A stretch of DNA of 41,053 bases from Caldilineaceae bacterium (GTDB lineage Bacteria; Chloroflexota; Anaerolineae; Caldilineales; Caldilineaceae): NCBI GenBank assembly GCA_022842065.1, contig JALHQH010000022.1:149150-190202 (forward strand), read 5' to 3'. Positions 1 to 8,129 of the stretch are shown one piece after another (position 1 is the stretch's first letter; each line of letters starts with the position of its first letter). A program made the position numbers and the translations under genes. The notes beneath the pieces were generated by a model that worked only from the letters and a program-made list of their open reading frames with translations, was not told the origin of the DNA and searched no databases.

Positions 1-74
1 CCTACACGCGCCCCCTCCGCTCGATTACCACATTTATTACTTACCCTCTCTTTCATACCAGCGGAGCACACCTT

Positions 75-2057
75 ATGACCAACCAACCCACCCCCCGCCC
101 CGTCGTCCCCGATGACCTTTTCCAGTTGCACTTTCTCCAATCGGCGACCCTGGCCCCCAATGGCGAACAGATCGCCTATAGTATCAGCAGCTATGACGCC
201 ACCGATGATACCGATGACGAACAGCTCTGGCTGTTGATCCTGGCCACCGGCGAGCAGCGCCCGTTGACCTTTGGCAAGCAGCGCAACCAAGCCCCCCAAT
301 GGTCGCCCGACAGCAAAACCCTGGCCTTTATCTCCAACCGTAGCGGCAAGGCCCAGATCTATCTGCTCGCTGCCGATGGCGGGGAAGCGCGCCAACTGAC
401 CACGTTCCAACAAGGGGTCGGCGGCGGGATCGCCTGGTCACCGGATGGGACGCAGCTTGCCTTTAGCGCCCCGCCACAACCCGATCAACCCCACGACCCC
501 AACCTGCCCTATCGCCTCACCCGCCCGGTCTACCGCTTTGACACGCTGGGCTATCTCGATAGCGCGGTCCAGGATCTCTATGTGATTGCGGTGGAAGGCG
601 GCGAGGCGCGCCGGTTAACCGACGATGGTTGTCAGAACGCCGCGCCCCAATGGTCACCCGATGGCAGCCGCCTGCTCTACGTCGCCACGATGACGCCCGA
701 CAGCCATCGCGCGCTCTCCGCCATCCTCCGCAGCGTGACGCTGGATGGTCAAGTTGAGACGGTGCTTGATCACAGTTGGGGCCATCTCACCGGCAGCGCG
801 GCCTGGTTACCCAGCGGCGAGCAGATTGCCTTTGTGGGGGTCGAAGCGGGTCACCCCATTGGCACGCAGAACAATCTCTTCGTGATCGAGTTGGCGAGCA
901 AAACCATCGTCAACCGCACTGCCGGGCTAGATCGCCAGGTCGGGGCGCAGCTCCAAGCCGACATGCCGGCAGGGATTGCGCGGCAGTTGAACAAAGTCTT
1001 GGTGACAGCTGACGGCGCGGCCGCCTATGTTCAGGTGCAAAGTGGCGGCACAGTGCCGATTTATCAGGTGCAGTTGACAGGCGAACCGAGCTACATCCCC
1101 GTGGTCAACGGAGACCGAAGTTGCTACTTGCTCGATCAACACAAGGCGACTGGGCAGCTGCTTTACGCGAGCAGCGATTTTACTAACCCACCCGATCTCT
1201 ATCTGGCGGATGGCAATGGTGAACAGGAAACGCGCCTGACCCAGCTTAATACCGCCTTCCTCGCCGGGCTGCAACAGCCCGTAGTTGAGCCGATCTGGTT
1301 TCCTGGCCAAGATGGGGTGCAAGTCGAGGGCTGGTTTATCCGCCCGGCAGGTGGGACGGCACCTTATCCCACGATTCTCTATATTCATGGGGGGCCGCAC
1401 AGCGCATTTGGATCAGTCTATCACTTTGACACGCAACTGTTGGTGGGGGCCGGCTATGGGGTGTTGCTGATCAACCAGCGCGCCTCAACCGGCTATGGTG
1501 ACCACTTCTCGACCGCGATCAAGGGCGATTGGGGCAACCTGGATTATACGGACCTGATGGCCGGGGTTGATACGGTCATCGCCAACGGTTGGGCCGATCC
1601 AGATCAGCTAGGCGTCTGTGGCCTCTCCGGCGGCGGTAATCTATCTTGTTGGATCGTGGGGCAGACCGACCGCTTTAAGGCCGCGGTGCCGGAGAACCCG
1701 GTCACCAACTGGCAGAGCTTTTATGGGGTCAGCGACATTGGCGTCTGGTTCGCCGTGGAGCAACTGGGCGGTCATCCCCATGAGATCCCGGAGGTCTACA
1801 CCCGCTGTTCGCCGATCACCTATGCGCACCGTTGCAAAACCCCCACGCTGCTGGTCCAAGGCGAACATGACTGGCGCTGCCCCGCCGAACAGGGAGAGCA
1901 ATTCTACACGGTGCTCAAGGTCAACGGCTGTCGGGTGGAGATGGTGCGGCTGCCCACCATGCCCCACGCCGGCGCGATCAACGGCGCGCCCAAGATGCGG
2001 CGGGCGCAGAATGAGGCGTTGCTGGGGTGGATGAAGGCGTATGTGAAGTCGGGGTGA
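75..2057 (+). CDS. S9 family serine peptidase (prolyl oligopeptidase / acylaminoacyl-peptidase type)
   Basis: This 660-residue protein has the two-part S9 architecture. The N-terminal half carries beta-propeller (PD40/WD40-like) repeats, visible as WSPDSKTLAFIS, WSPDGTQLAFSA and WSPDGSRLLYVA between about residues 75 and 205. The C-terminal alpha/beta-hydrolase domain begins near residue 410. It has an oxyanion-type HGG segment near 438, the nucleophile S518 in GLSGGG, an acid at about D599 (GEHDWRCP) and the catalytic H631 (MPHAG). In this family the propeller limits access to short peptides, so the likely job is cytoplasmic cleavage of oligopeptides or N-acylated peptides. There is no signal peptide. 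A GGAG ribosome site sits 8 nt before the ATG. It is the only plus-strand gene before a long minus-strand block, so it is probably monocistronic. Confidence 0.93.
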   Translation: MTNQPTPRPVVPDDLFQLHFLQSATLAPNGEQIAYSISSYDATDDTDDEQLWLLILATGEQRPLTFGKQRNQAPQWSPDSKTLAFISNRSGKAQIYLLAADGGEARQLTTFQQGVGGGIAWSPDGTQLAFSAPPQPDQPHDPNLPYRLTRPVYRFDTLGYLDSAVQDLYVIAVEGGEARRLTDDGCQNAAPQWSPDGSRLLYVATMTPDSHRALSAILRSVTLDGQVETVLDHSWGHLTGSAAWLPSGEQIAFVGVEAGHPIGTQNNLFVIELASKTIVNRTAGLDRQVGAQLQADMPAGIARQLNKVLVTADGAAAYVQVQSGGTVPIYQVQLTGEPSYIPVVNGDRSCYLLDQHKATGQLLYASSDFTNPPDLYLADGNGEQETRLTQLNTAFLAGLQQPVVEPIWFPGQDGVQVEGWFIRPAGGTAPYPTILYIHGGPHSAFGSVYHFDTQLLVGAGYGVLLINQRASTGYGDHFSTAIKGDWGNLDYTDLMAGVDTVIANGWADPDQLGVCGLSGGGNLSCWIVGQTDRFKAAVPENPVTNWQSFYGVSDIGVWFAVEQLGGHPHEIPEVYTRCSPITYAHRCKTPTLLVQGEHDWRCPAEQGEQFYTVLKVNGCRVEMVRLPTMPHAGAINGAPKMRRAQNEALLGWMKAYVKSG

Positions 2058-2078
2058 TCGCATGAATTTTGGCCGACC

Positions 2079-2513
2079 CTATGTCGGCCAAAATTCCTCA
2101 TCCAGCAATTGCGCGGCAGACCAAGGACATTCTACCGGAAAGCTTTGTTTATCCAAACCGGTTTCAGCCGCGGCTTTTTTAACGGCAACGGAATAGGCTT
2201 CGGCAATCAGTAGCGCTAAGTGAGCACGCAACGTAGGATTATCGGCGAGCAAAGGCTCTAAGTCCGCACGCTGGGTAATCACCGTGGTGCGCCAGCTACG
2301 CGTACGGCGGGCCGGCTGATACTGTAGTTTGAGTAAATGCATGATCAGGATCGTAAGTCGGCTACGGACTTCCTGGCGCTGACTTTTCCCCAAGCTGTCG
2401 ATCTCCTCAATCAGATTATCCCAATCGACAGCCTCGAACTCTTCGGTACGCAGCAGTGCAACCTGGTGTTGAGTCCACGCATAGAAGTCGGTGTCGTAGA
2501 GAGTAGTAGGCAT
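2079..2513 (-). CDS. DUF29 domain protein
   Basis: This 144-residue protein matches the DUF29 pattern: a start like LYDTDFYAWTQHQVALLR, then a WDNLIEEIDSLGKSQRQEVRSR-type segment, then a helical body with RTRSWRTTV. DUF29 proteins are small, mostly helical and common in Cyanobacteria and Chloroflexota; their function is unknown. An AGGA ribosome site 8 nt upstream supports the ATG. It is the last gene of the minus-strand run. Its start overlaps a short ORF beginning like a VapB-type antitoxin, a pairing that hints at toxin-antitoxin-like biology but does not prove it. Confidence 0.85.
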   Translation of the reverse strand: MPTTLYDTDFYAWTQHQVALLRTEEFEAVDWDNLIEEIDSLGKSQRQEVRSRLTILIMHLLKLQYQPARRTRSWRTTVITQRADLEPLLADNPTLRAHLALLIAEAYSVAVKKAAAETGLDKQSFPVECPWSAAQLLDEEFWPT

Positions 2514-2586
2514 TTCTCACTTCCTGATTGAAAAAGGATTGCTTCAACCGTTGATACGCTTCATCAGTTAAAGTAATAGTTTTCAT
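2416..2586 (-). pseudogene. Truncated VapB-like antitoxin ORF overlapping the DUF29 start
   Basis: A 56-codon ORF opens with MKTITLTDEAYQRLKQS, which closely resembles the first strand and helix of VapB-type (ribbon-helix-helix or AbrB-like) antitoxins that usually run 70-90 residues. After about residue 20 the resemblance stops and the rest reads through the ribosome site and the first codons of the DUF29 gene in another frame. The best reading is a decayed antitoxin, or a leader peptide translationally coupled to the DUF29 gene. The similarity is judged by eye over fewer than 20 residues, so confidence is low. Confidence 0.35.
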
Positions 2587-2627
2587 CTTTGTATGATAAC
2601 ACGAGCACACGACGGGGTACAATTCAG

Positions 2628-3809
2628 CTATTCCCGCCGCCGCACATAGCGAAACCCACCCCCGCGCGCCACCTGCATCACATGGCCGCGCCAGTTGATG
2701 CGCGCCGGCAACAGGAACGCGGTCAGCAGTTGCAAGGGCAGCAAGAGTTGGGCCACCGGCAGCAGCCAACTCCAGCGCAAAGGGGTTGCACGCCCCAGGT
2801 AGCGCCGATCCAGGTCAAGGCAGATCAGATAGTTCACGAGCAAGTAACCCCCAGCCACCCACCACCAGGTCGGCTCGATCAAGCCCCCAGCCAACAGCAG
2901 CAGCGGGGCCAGCGTGGGGATCAGCGTGTTGCCATAGAGCACCCCCAGTTCATGCCAGGCCAGGTGGCGCAACAGTGACTCCCGCGGGAAAGTGAGCCAG
3001 CGGGTGAGCAGTCGCCAGTAGGCACCCCCGGTCACCACATGGTTGCTGACCGCATGGCGCAGCGGCGATTGGATCAGCCGATAGCCATGTGCCCGCACCC
3101 GTTGCGCAATCGCAAAGTCATCAGCCAGGATCGGTTCCAGCCCAGTAAAACCGCCCAACTCATCCAGCACGGTGCGCCGCAGCAGATAGAACATACCGTT
3201 GATCGTCAACGGCTCACGCAGTACCAAGTAGGGGATATAGGTAAGCAGGCTACTACTGTTGACAAAAACAGCGACCAGCCGCGACCACAGGTTCGAGAAA
3301 TCGACCTGATAGGGCAGCCCAAAGACCAACCCGGCCCCCTCCAGCGCCAGGTAGGGCAGCGCATCGGCAAAACCACTTTGGGGCAACATCGTATCATCGT
3401 CGAGCACGCAGATCACGTCGCCGGTCGTCAGCGGCAACGCCGCGATTAGTTTAACCGTTTTGGGGTTATGCCCTTGAGGAGCCGGCGGCAGTAGGGTCAA
3501 CCGGATCGCCATCTGGGGATAACCCGCCATGATTGTCTGGCAGATCGCCTGCCCCGCCCCATCACTTTCATCGACCAGCCAATGGAACGTTACCGTACGG
3601 GGTGCCAGGCGCGTCATCACCGCCACATTGTGCGCCAGGCACGTGGGCATGGTCGGGTCACCACTGAGGATCGGCTGCAAGATGCTGATGTGCGCTGCAG
3701 TGGGCGGTTGCGGGGGCTGGGGCCGCGCAAAAAAGCGCCCCACCAGCCACCACTTTCCCAGCCGTTCGAGGAGCAGGATCAGACCGGTGAACCAGAGTAG
3801 TTGGGTCAA
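2628..3809 (-). CDS. Family 2 glycosyltransferase, ceramide-glucosyltransferase-like
   Basis: A membrane glycosyltransferase of about 393 residues. It has an N-terminal transmembrane helix followed by a GT-A domain: LDDDTML (nucleotide-sugar/metal site), a second acidic site in ILADDFAIAQRVRAHGYR, and a TRW segment resembling the (Q/R)xxRW end motif. The C-terminus has at least two hydrophobic helices. The spacing resembles GT21 ceramide glucosyltransferase and the hopanoid-cluster enzyme HpnI. The predicted role is transfer of a sugar from a nucleotide donor to a membrane lipid. The start is chosen as TTG because AAGGAG lies 6 nt before it. An ATG 33 nt further upstream (3842) falls inside a 16-bp tandem repeat and has no ribosome site. 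It is paralogous to the GT2 gene just upstream. Confidence 0.85.
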   Translation of the reverse strand: MTQLLWFTGLILLLERLGKWWLVGRFFARPQPPQPPTAAHISILQPILSGDPTMPTCLAHNVAVMTRLAPRTVTFHWLVDESDGAGQAICQTIMAGYPQMAIRLTLLPPAPQGHNPKTVKLIAALPLTTGDVICVLDDDTMLPQSGFADALPYLALEGAGLVFGLPYQVDFSNLWSRLVAVFVNSSSLLTYIPYLVLREPLTINGMFYLLRRTVLDELGGFTGLEPILADDFAIAQRVRAHGYRLIQSPLRHAVSNHVVTGGAYWRLLTRWLTFPRESLLRHLAWHELGVLYGNTLIPTLAPLLLLAGGLIEPTWWWVAGGYLLVNYLICLDLDRRYLGRATPLRWSWLLPVAQLLLPLQLLTAFLLPARINWRGHVMQVARGGGFRYVRRRE

Positions 3810-3827
3810 AGTTGTCTCCTTGGTGTA

Positions 3828-3902
3828 GGTAAATCGGGACATCGGTAAATCGGGACATCGGTAAAGAGTAACCGATACCGATTTACTGATTTACTGATTT
3901 AC
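3828..3902. repeat. Short tandem repeats: 16-bp unit x2.4 and 8-bp unit x3
   Basis: The unit GGTAAATCGGGACATC occurs twice in tandem plus a partial third copy (to 3866). It is followed by nearly three copies of GATTTACT. Parts are complementary (TAAATCGG against CCGATTTA), so a hairpin can form. The block fills the gap between the two glycosyltransferase genes and supplies an in-frame but poorly supported ATG for the downstream one. Confidence 0.85.
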
Positions 3903-5176
3903 GCTCTCCTCTTCCCTTCCACATAATCAAACCCACCCCCTTTATGAACCCGCAACCGTTGACCGCGCCAGGTAATTTCGCTGCGCCCGATCATCGCCGC
4001 AACGATCTGCAGGGGTACGATCAGCGCACTGATGAGGGCCAGTGACCACCAGCGACGCGGGGTAGGATGGGCCAAATAGCGCCGCTCACACAGCGCGTTG
4101 ATCAGCGTAAAAAGTAGTGCGCTGCTGCCAAAGGCGGCGAGCACACGCGGTCGTCGCGTCAATAAGGCGAGCAAAGCGAGGAGCGGCAGCAGCACCTGGT
4201 TGAGGCTGCCAAAGGTCATCACCGCCAGTTCGCGACGGCTCATGGTCGGCATCATCATCTGCTGGGGAAAGACAAACCAGCGTTTCATTTGGGTGGCATA
4301 GGCCGCCAGCGAGGTAAACCGATTGTCGACATCGTAGATCAGCCGTGTTTGGACCACCCGATAGCCCAACGCCCGCACCCGCCGCGCCAACTCGTGGTCA
4401 TCATCAAGCCGATTGGCCATGTCGGTGAAACCGCCGGCCGCGTCAAAAACCGTTCGGCGCAGGGCAAAACAGTGGCCGGTGATCGTAAAGGGTTCGGTCA
4501 AATAGCGCAACGGGATATAACTGAGCAGCGCGTTGCTGTTGACAAAGGCACTCATCAGGCTCGTGGGCAGATTATGCCAGGCGGTATAACAGGCCAGCCC
4601 AAAGACCGCACCCGCGCCTTGGGCGTAAAGATCAGACAATAAGGTCGTCAAGCTGGCAGGGCGCAGGGCAACATCGTCATCGACAAAACAGAGCACCTCA
4701 CCCCTGGCGTGGGGCAACGCGGCGTTGAGCTTTTCGATCTTGGTCGCGATTGGATGGGCCGAGGCAGCGAGGATCAGCTGATGATTGGCGGCGGGCAGGG
4801 TTGCGAGCCAAGCGGCGCACATTGCTTGGGACTGGTGATCTGTTGCATCACAAATCAGGAGGTGCTGCACCGCCCCGACATAATCCAAGCCGCCGCGGCA
4901 AGCCAAAACCTGGGGCAGATTACTTGCACCACGCGTGATTGGTGAAAGGATCGTCACTGTCGGCCAGCCGGTGGCAGGCGGTGGCGACGCAGGTCGGCGA
5001 AAAAAGTGGACCACCGCCGCCACCTTCCAGAGTCGATCCAGGGCAAAGAGCGCGGCGAGGCCGATAGCCAGCCAATCAAGCCAATGATTTAGAACGCGGA
5101 TTAACGCGGATGGACGCGGATACAGCAGAAAATCCGCGTCCATCCGCGTTAATCCGCGTTCCATGTTTTTATGCAT
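3899..5176 (-). CDS. Family 2 glycosyltransferase, ceramide-glucosyltransferase-like (paralogue)
   Basis: About 425 residues from the chosen start. The domain order matches the neighbouring paralogue: an N-terminal membrane helix (WLAIGLAALFAL), a GT-A domain with VDDDVALRP and RLDDDHELARRVRALGYR, then QMKRW, an exact (Q/R)xxRW motif, and C-terminal hydrophobic helices. This is the signature set of processive-type lipid glycosyltransferases such as ceramide glucosyltransferase. The ORF stays open to an ATG at 5230. GGGGAG 8 nt before the ATG at 5176 favours that start. About 23 residues of the N-terminus are encoded by a perfect 30-bp inverted repeat, and alignment with the paralogue begins only after it, at about LNHWLDWL. 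The real mature start is therefore uncertain. Confidence 0.83.
   Translation of the reverse strand: MHKNMERGLTRMDADFLLYPRPSALIRVLNHWLDWLAIGLAALFALDRLWKVAAVVHFFRRPASPPPATGWPTVTILSPITRGASNLPQVLACRGGLDYVGAVQHLLICDATDHQSQAMCAAWLATLPAANHQLILAASAHPIATKIEKLNAALPHARGEVLCFVDDDVALRPASLTTLLSDLYAQGAGAVFGLACYTAWHNLPTSLMSAFVNSNALLSYIPLRYLTEPFTITGHCFALRRTVFDAAGGFTDMANRLDDDHELARRVRALGYRVVQTRLIYDVDNRFTSLAAYATQMKRWFVFPQQMMMPTMSRRELAVMTFGSLNQVLLPLLALLALLTRRPRVLAAFGSSALLFTLINALCERRYLAHPTPRRWWSLALISALIVPLQIVAAMIGRSEITWRGQRLRVHKGGGFDYVEGKRRA
5092..5161. repeat. Perfect 30-bp inverted repeat inside the 5' end of the GT2 gene
   Basis: Left arm 5092-5121 and right arm 5132-5161 are exact reverse complements over 30 nt with a 10-nt loop. 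Each arm holds three AACGCGGAT/GGACGCGGAT-like units. Related AACGCGGATT / AATCCGCGTT fragments lie at 5238-5280 and 21525-21590, so this belongs to an interspersed repeat family. Confidence 0.93.
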
Positions 5177-5235
5177 TCGCATTTCTCCCCTACCTTTACT
5201 CATGATGCCAACCAAAGCACCCTTCTTCAAGCCGT

Positions 5236-5284
5236 TTGAATCCGTGTCTATCCGCCTAATCTGCTAAATCCGCGTTCTATCTTG
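5236..5284. repeat. Degenerate copy of the AACGCGGATT repeat family
   Basis: The stretch reads GAATCCGTGTCTATCCGCC, then AAATCCGCGTTCTATC, the same words as the perfect hairpin 100 nt away but without a clean second arm. It covers the gap between the alpha/beta hydrolase and GT2 genes and overlaps the hydrolase stop, so the last hydrolase residues (KQDRTRI) are repeat-derived. Confidence 0.65.
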
Positions 5285-6205
5285 CTTAGCCACACTTGCC
5301 CAAAATGCCCCATACGCCGCGATATGGTGATCCAATGCATTTAAAGCGCTGCGATGCCCAGTGGCGGCAATGGTCAACCGGTTGGCCTGGGGGTAAGCGG
5401 CACCCAAGGCGCGGCGTTCTGGTTCGTCAAACAGATTGTCCCCCTGCGCCTCCACAATCAGGGTTGGACCATGCCAACTCGTGATGCCCGTGCCACGCCA
5501 CGCCAGCTTAACAAAAAGGGCGCAGCGGTGCCAAAGCCACTCGCGTGTCAACTGGGGCAACAGGGCGTAAAAATAGTCGCGCCAAAACCGTTCCACCCCG
5601 ATGGTAGCGGCGAGAAAACGTTGAGTCGACCAACGCATGAGCCGCAATAAAAGCCCTGGTGGCACGATCATGACCACAGCCGCCAGCAGGGCAAAGGGTA
5701 ACACCCGCCGATGTCGGGGCAACCCCGTGTTGGCAAAGATCAGCGAGGCCACGCGCGCCGGGTAACGCTGGGCAAAGTGATGTGCAACTGGCCCACTGTA
5801 CGAACCACCAACAAGGTGCACCTGGCCGACTCCCTCGGCGTCTAACAGCGCGGCCAGCCCCGCCAGCAGTTGATCCAGTTGCCGGGCTGCGGGCGGATAG
5901 TCGAGGGAGAGCACCCGATAGTGTCCGGCAAAGGCCAGCATATAGTGAAAGGAGGTCTCCGCCACCCCCAGCGCGCCGGGCAAAAGCACCACACACACCT
6001 CGCCCACGCCAGCAGCCAAATAGGACCAAGTCACCCCATTGATCACCCGGCGGATCGGCGGATGCGCATGGCGAAAGTCCCGCAACAGTTGGTGATGATC
6101 AGTAGACCGCAACATCCGCTCGCCGGGGATTTGACAATCCCCGGCCGGATCTGCGGATGTTATTTGGGTGCCAGACGGAGCGGTCGCAGCGTCAAAGAGA
6201 TCCAT
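5264..6205 (-). CDS. Alpha/beta-fold hydrolase
   Basis: About 313 residues starting at MDLFDAATAP. The ORF extends 57 codons further upstream, but that part lies inside the SDR gene and is not protein-like. The fold motifs are present: a VVLLPG oxyanion strand near residue 73, the nucleophile S135 in GGSYS, acid D256 (AQGDNLFD) and H284 (TGH). A hydrophobic cap segment (FALLAAVVMIVPPGLLLRL, about 171-189) suggests a lipid-like substrate or membrane contact. It overlaps the SDR gene by 14 nt and so is co-transcribed. In olefin clusters an alpha/beta hydrolase (OleB) is the beta-lactone decarboxylase; OleB is a haloalkane-dehalogenase relative, which this protein is not clearly. A thioesterase or esterase role is equally possible. 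Confidence 0.85.
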   Translation of the reverse strand: MDLFDAATAPSGTQITSADPAGDCQIPGERMLRSTDHHQLLRDFRHAHPPIRRVINGVTWSYLAAGVGEVCVVLLPGALGVAETSFHYMLAFAGHYRVLSLDYPPAARQLDQLLAGLAALLDAEGVGQVHLVGGSYSGPVAHHFAQRYPARVASLIFANTGLPRHRRVLPFALLAAVVMIVPPGLLLRLMRWSTQRFLAATIGVERFWRDYFYALLPQLTREWLWHRCALFVKLAWRGTGITSWHGPTLIVEAQGDNLFDEPERRALGAAYPQANRLTIAATGHRSALNALDHHIAAYGAFWASVAKQDRTRI

Positions 6206-7022
6206 CGCCAACCCCCGTATCAGCGCCAACCATCGTCTGAAAACGCCGACGCTGGGCAAAGAGCAACCGTTCAACCAACCCCGGAGCCAGCCGGTAGCAG
6301 ACGCGCAACAGCTGTTCACCGTCCCACCAAATCGCTTCGCGTTTTCCTGCAACCAATGCCCGCACAATCGTCTCACCGATCTGCTCTGGTGTGGCCAAGG
6401 TGGGTTGACGTCCAGTGCTGGCCTGCGTTCGCGCTGCCATCGCCGCAGTCATCGCCGTGGCCGTGGCCGGTGGATAGGCGATCAGCAGCCCAATCCCCAA
6501 AGGAGTCAACTCGTGGCGCAATGCTGCACCAAAGTGATGGAGACCGGCCTTGGTTGCGCCGTAGAGAGCAAGATAAGGCAAGGGCACAAAACTCGTGGTG
6601 CTGCCGACCAACACAACGCGCCCCCGTTGTGCGATCAGATCAGGCAGCAGCAGACGGGTCAACACCAGCGGCGCGGTAAAATTAGTGGTCACACAGGCCT
6701 GCATAGTTGCCGGCGATTGGTCGAGCAGCGCGCCACCGGCCAGGATGCCGGCATTATGGACCAGCGTGTCGATTGGTCCCCATGCCGCGTGGACCTGTTC
6801 GACCACCTGCCCCCAGGCGTCAGGGTCGCTGAGATCAGCCGTAAAACTTAGCGCGGCTTGGCCGAGGGTACGCAGTTCCGCCACGGTTGCCGCCAACGGT
6901 TCCGGCCGCCGCCCGACCAGGGCCACCGCTACCCCGCGCCGCGCTAAGGCCAAGGCGATACCGCGCCCGATCCCCGTGCCGCCCCCTGTGACCAGCGCCA
7001 CGCGCCAGCCCATCTCCCTCAA
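6192..7022 (-). CDS. Short-chain dehydrogenase/reductase (SDR)
   Basis: This 276-residue classical SDR has the dinucleotide-binding TGGGTGIGRGIA at 12-23, the structural NAG at 90-92, N114, and the catalytic set S141, Y154 and K158 (YGATK). The arginine in GRRPEP after strand 2 suggests NADPH. The C-terminal 60 residues add a basic extension (AQRRRF) typical of lipid-acting SDRs. It starts in a 4-nt overlap with the ketoacyl-synthase-like gene. The natural inference is reduction of the beta-keto acyl product made by that enzyme, or of another acyl intermediate. The substrate cannot be read from sequence. Confidence 0.9.
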   Translation of the reverse strand: MREMGWRVALVTGGGTGIGRGIALALARRGVAVALVGRRPEPLAATVAELRTLGQAALSFTADLSDPDAWGQVVEQVHAAWGPIDTLVHNAGILAGGALLDQSPATMQACVTTNFTAPLVLTRLLLPDLIAQRGRVVLVGSTTSFVPLPYLALYGATKAGLHHFGAALRHELTPLGIGLLIAYPPATATAMTAAMAARTQASTGRQPTLATPEQIGETIVRALVAGKREAIWWDGEQLLRVCYRLAPGLVERLLFAQRRRFQTMVGADTGVGDGSL

Positions 7023-8023
7023 AAGTTCACCGCCAGCGCGCCGAAGGTTAAGCCGGCACCGCTACCCAAGAGCAGCAACCGTTCACCTCGTTTGATCTGC
7101 CCACTTTGCACCGCTTCGGTCAACGCCAGCGGGATCGAGGCGGCAATACAGTTCCCACGCATGGCCAGGTTAGAGATCACTCGGTCGGGAGCAAAGCCGC
7201 CGCGCAGGGCCAAAAATTCCAGCCCATGCCGGCTGGCCTGGTGGGGCACCACCCAGTCAAAAGTGGTTGGTGCGGTCGCGGTCTGCTGCCAGTAAGCGGC
7301 GAGGAAAGGCAACAAGAGCCGCCCGGCCTTTTTAAAGATCGCCGGCCCATCCATGTGAAAGAGATTCATCTCACGGGTGGTCGCCGGGTGATTGGGGTGA
7401 TGGTGCGTCCCGCCGCCGAGTACGGTGGTCAAATCAGCCCCGCTGCTATAGGTGGTAAAGCGCCCTGGCCCAATCGCCCCGGTTGTGCCCGGCGCGGTGC
7501 CCACCAACACGGCGGCCGCCGCGCCATCACCAAAGAGCACCGCGCTCTCCGGCTCGGCGGGGTTGAGCGAGCGGGAACCGAGTTCACTGCTGAAGACCAC
7601 GACCGTCTGACATGCGCCCCCGGCGATCAGTTGGGCCCCATTTTGCAGGGCAACCAAAAAGGAGAGACAGGTGGCATTCAGATCAAAGCAGAGGCTGCCA
7701 CCGTCGGGCGCGCCTAGGGCACGCTGGACCAAAGCAGCGGTACAGGGGATCGCCTGGTGGGGTGCAGTCGAGGCTCCGATGATCAGGTCGATCTCGTCCA
7801 CCTCTCGTTCGGCCATGCACAGTGCCTGGCGGATCGCAGCCACCGCCATTTCGACCGCACTTTCCGCATCGGCATAACGCCGTTCACAAACACCGGTACG
7901 CCGCGCGATCCAGCCTGGTTCGAGCCCTAACTGTGTTTCTAACGCCGCACTGGTCACCCGCCGTGGCGGCAGATACGCGCCAAGCCCGGCAATCGTGACC
8001 GGTAAACTGGTTGGTTGTTGCAT
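7019..8023 (-). CDS. 3-oxoacyl-ACP synthase III-like ketoacyl synthase (FabH/OleA-type)
   Basis: This 334-residue thiolase-fold protein has the complete FabH catalytic triad: C119 (LNATCLSF), H261 (VVPHQAS) and N291 (MRGNCIAAS). The RRTGVCERRY segment at 41-50 is the usual substrate-entry signature. The family catalyses decarboxylative or non-decarboxylative Claisen condensation of an acyl-CoA/ACP. Because it sits with an OleD-like reductase, an acyl-activating enzyme and glycosyltransferases rather than with fab genes, it is more likely a specialised-lipid condensing enzyme than housekeeping FabH. AGGA ahead of the ATG supports the start. A 69-nt gap holding a hairpin separates it from the glycosyltransferase before it. 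Confidence 0.9.
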   Translation of the reverse strand: MQQPTSLPVTIAGLGAYLPPRRVTSAALETQLGLEPGWIARRTGVCERRYADAESAVEMAVAAIRQALCMAEREVDEIDLIIGASTAPHQAIPCTAALVQRALGAPDGGSLCFDLNATCLSFLVALQNGAQLIAGGACQTVVVFSSELGSRSLNPAEPESAVLFGDGAAAAVLVGTAPGTTGAIGPGRFTTYSSGADLTTVLGGGTHHHPNHPATTREMNLFHMDGPAIFKKAGRLLLPFLAAYWQQTATAPTTFDWVVPHQASRHGLEFLALRGGFAPDRVISNLAMRGNCIAASIPLALTEAVQSGQIKRGERLLLLGSGAGLTFGALAVNF

Positions 8024-8057
8024 ACGTTTATCCTAAGTTTATATTTGCTGGGGGGCC

Positions 8058-8129
8058 AAAGCGTTCCGGGGACGCCCCAGCATACCATTGGGTCAAGTGA
8101 ATTTTTGTGGGGCGTCCCCGGAACGCTTT
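8058..8129. repeat. Perfect 22-bp inverted repeat across the GT1 stop codon
   Basis: Arms 8058-8079 and 8108-8129 are exact reverse complements (AAAGCGTTCCGGGGACGCCC core) with a 28-nt loop. The stop codon of the glycosyltransferase lies in the loop, so its last dozen codons are made by one arm. It could form an RNA hairpin that attenuates transcription between the two halves of the operon. Short shared words (GTCCCC) occur in the hairpin at 30683-30750. Confidence 0.93.

Noticed and set aside
5870..6679. 269-codon plus-strand ORF across the hydrolase and SDR genes
   Set aside because: It spans two well-supported minus-strand genes and its translation is rich in Arg, Pro and Gln with no motif.
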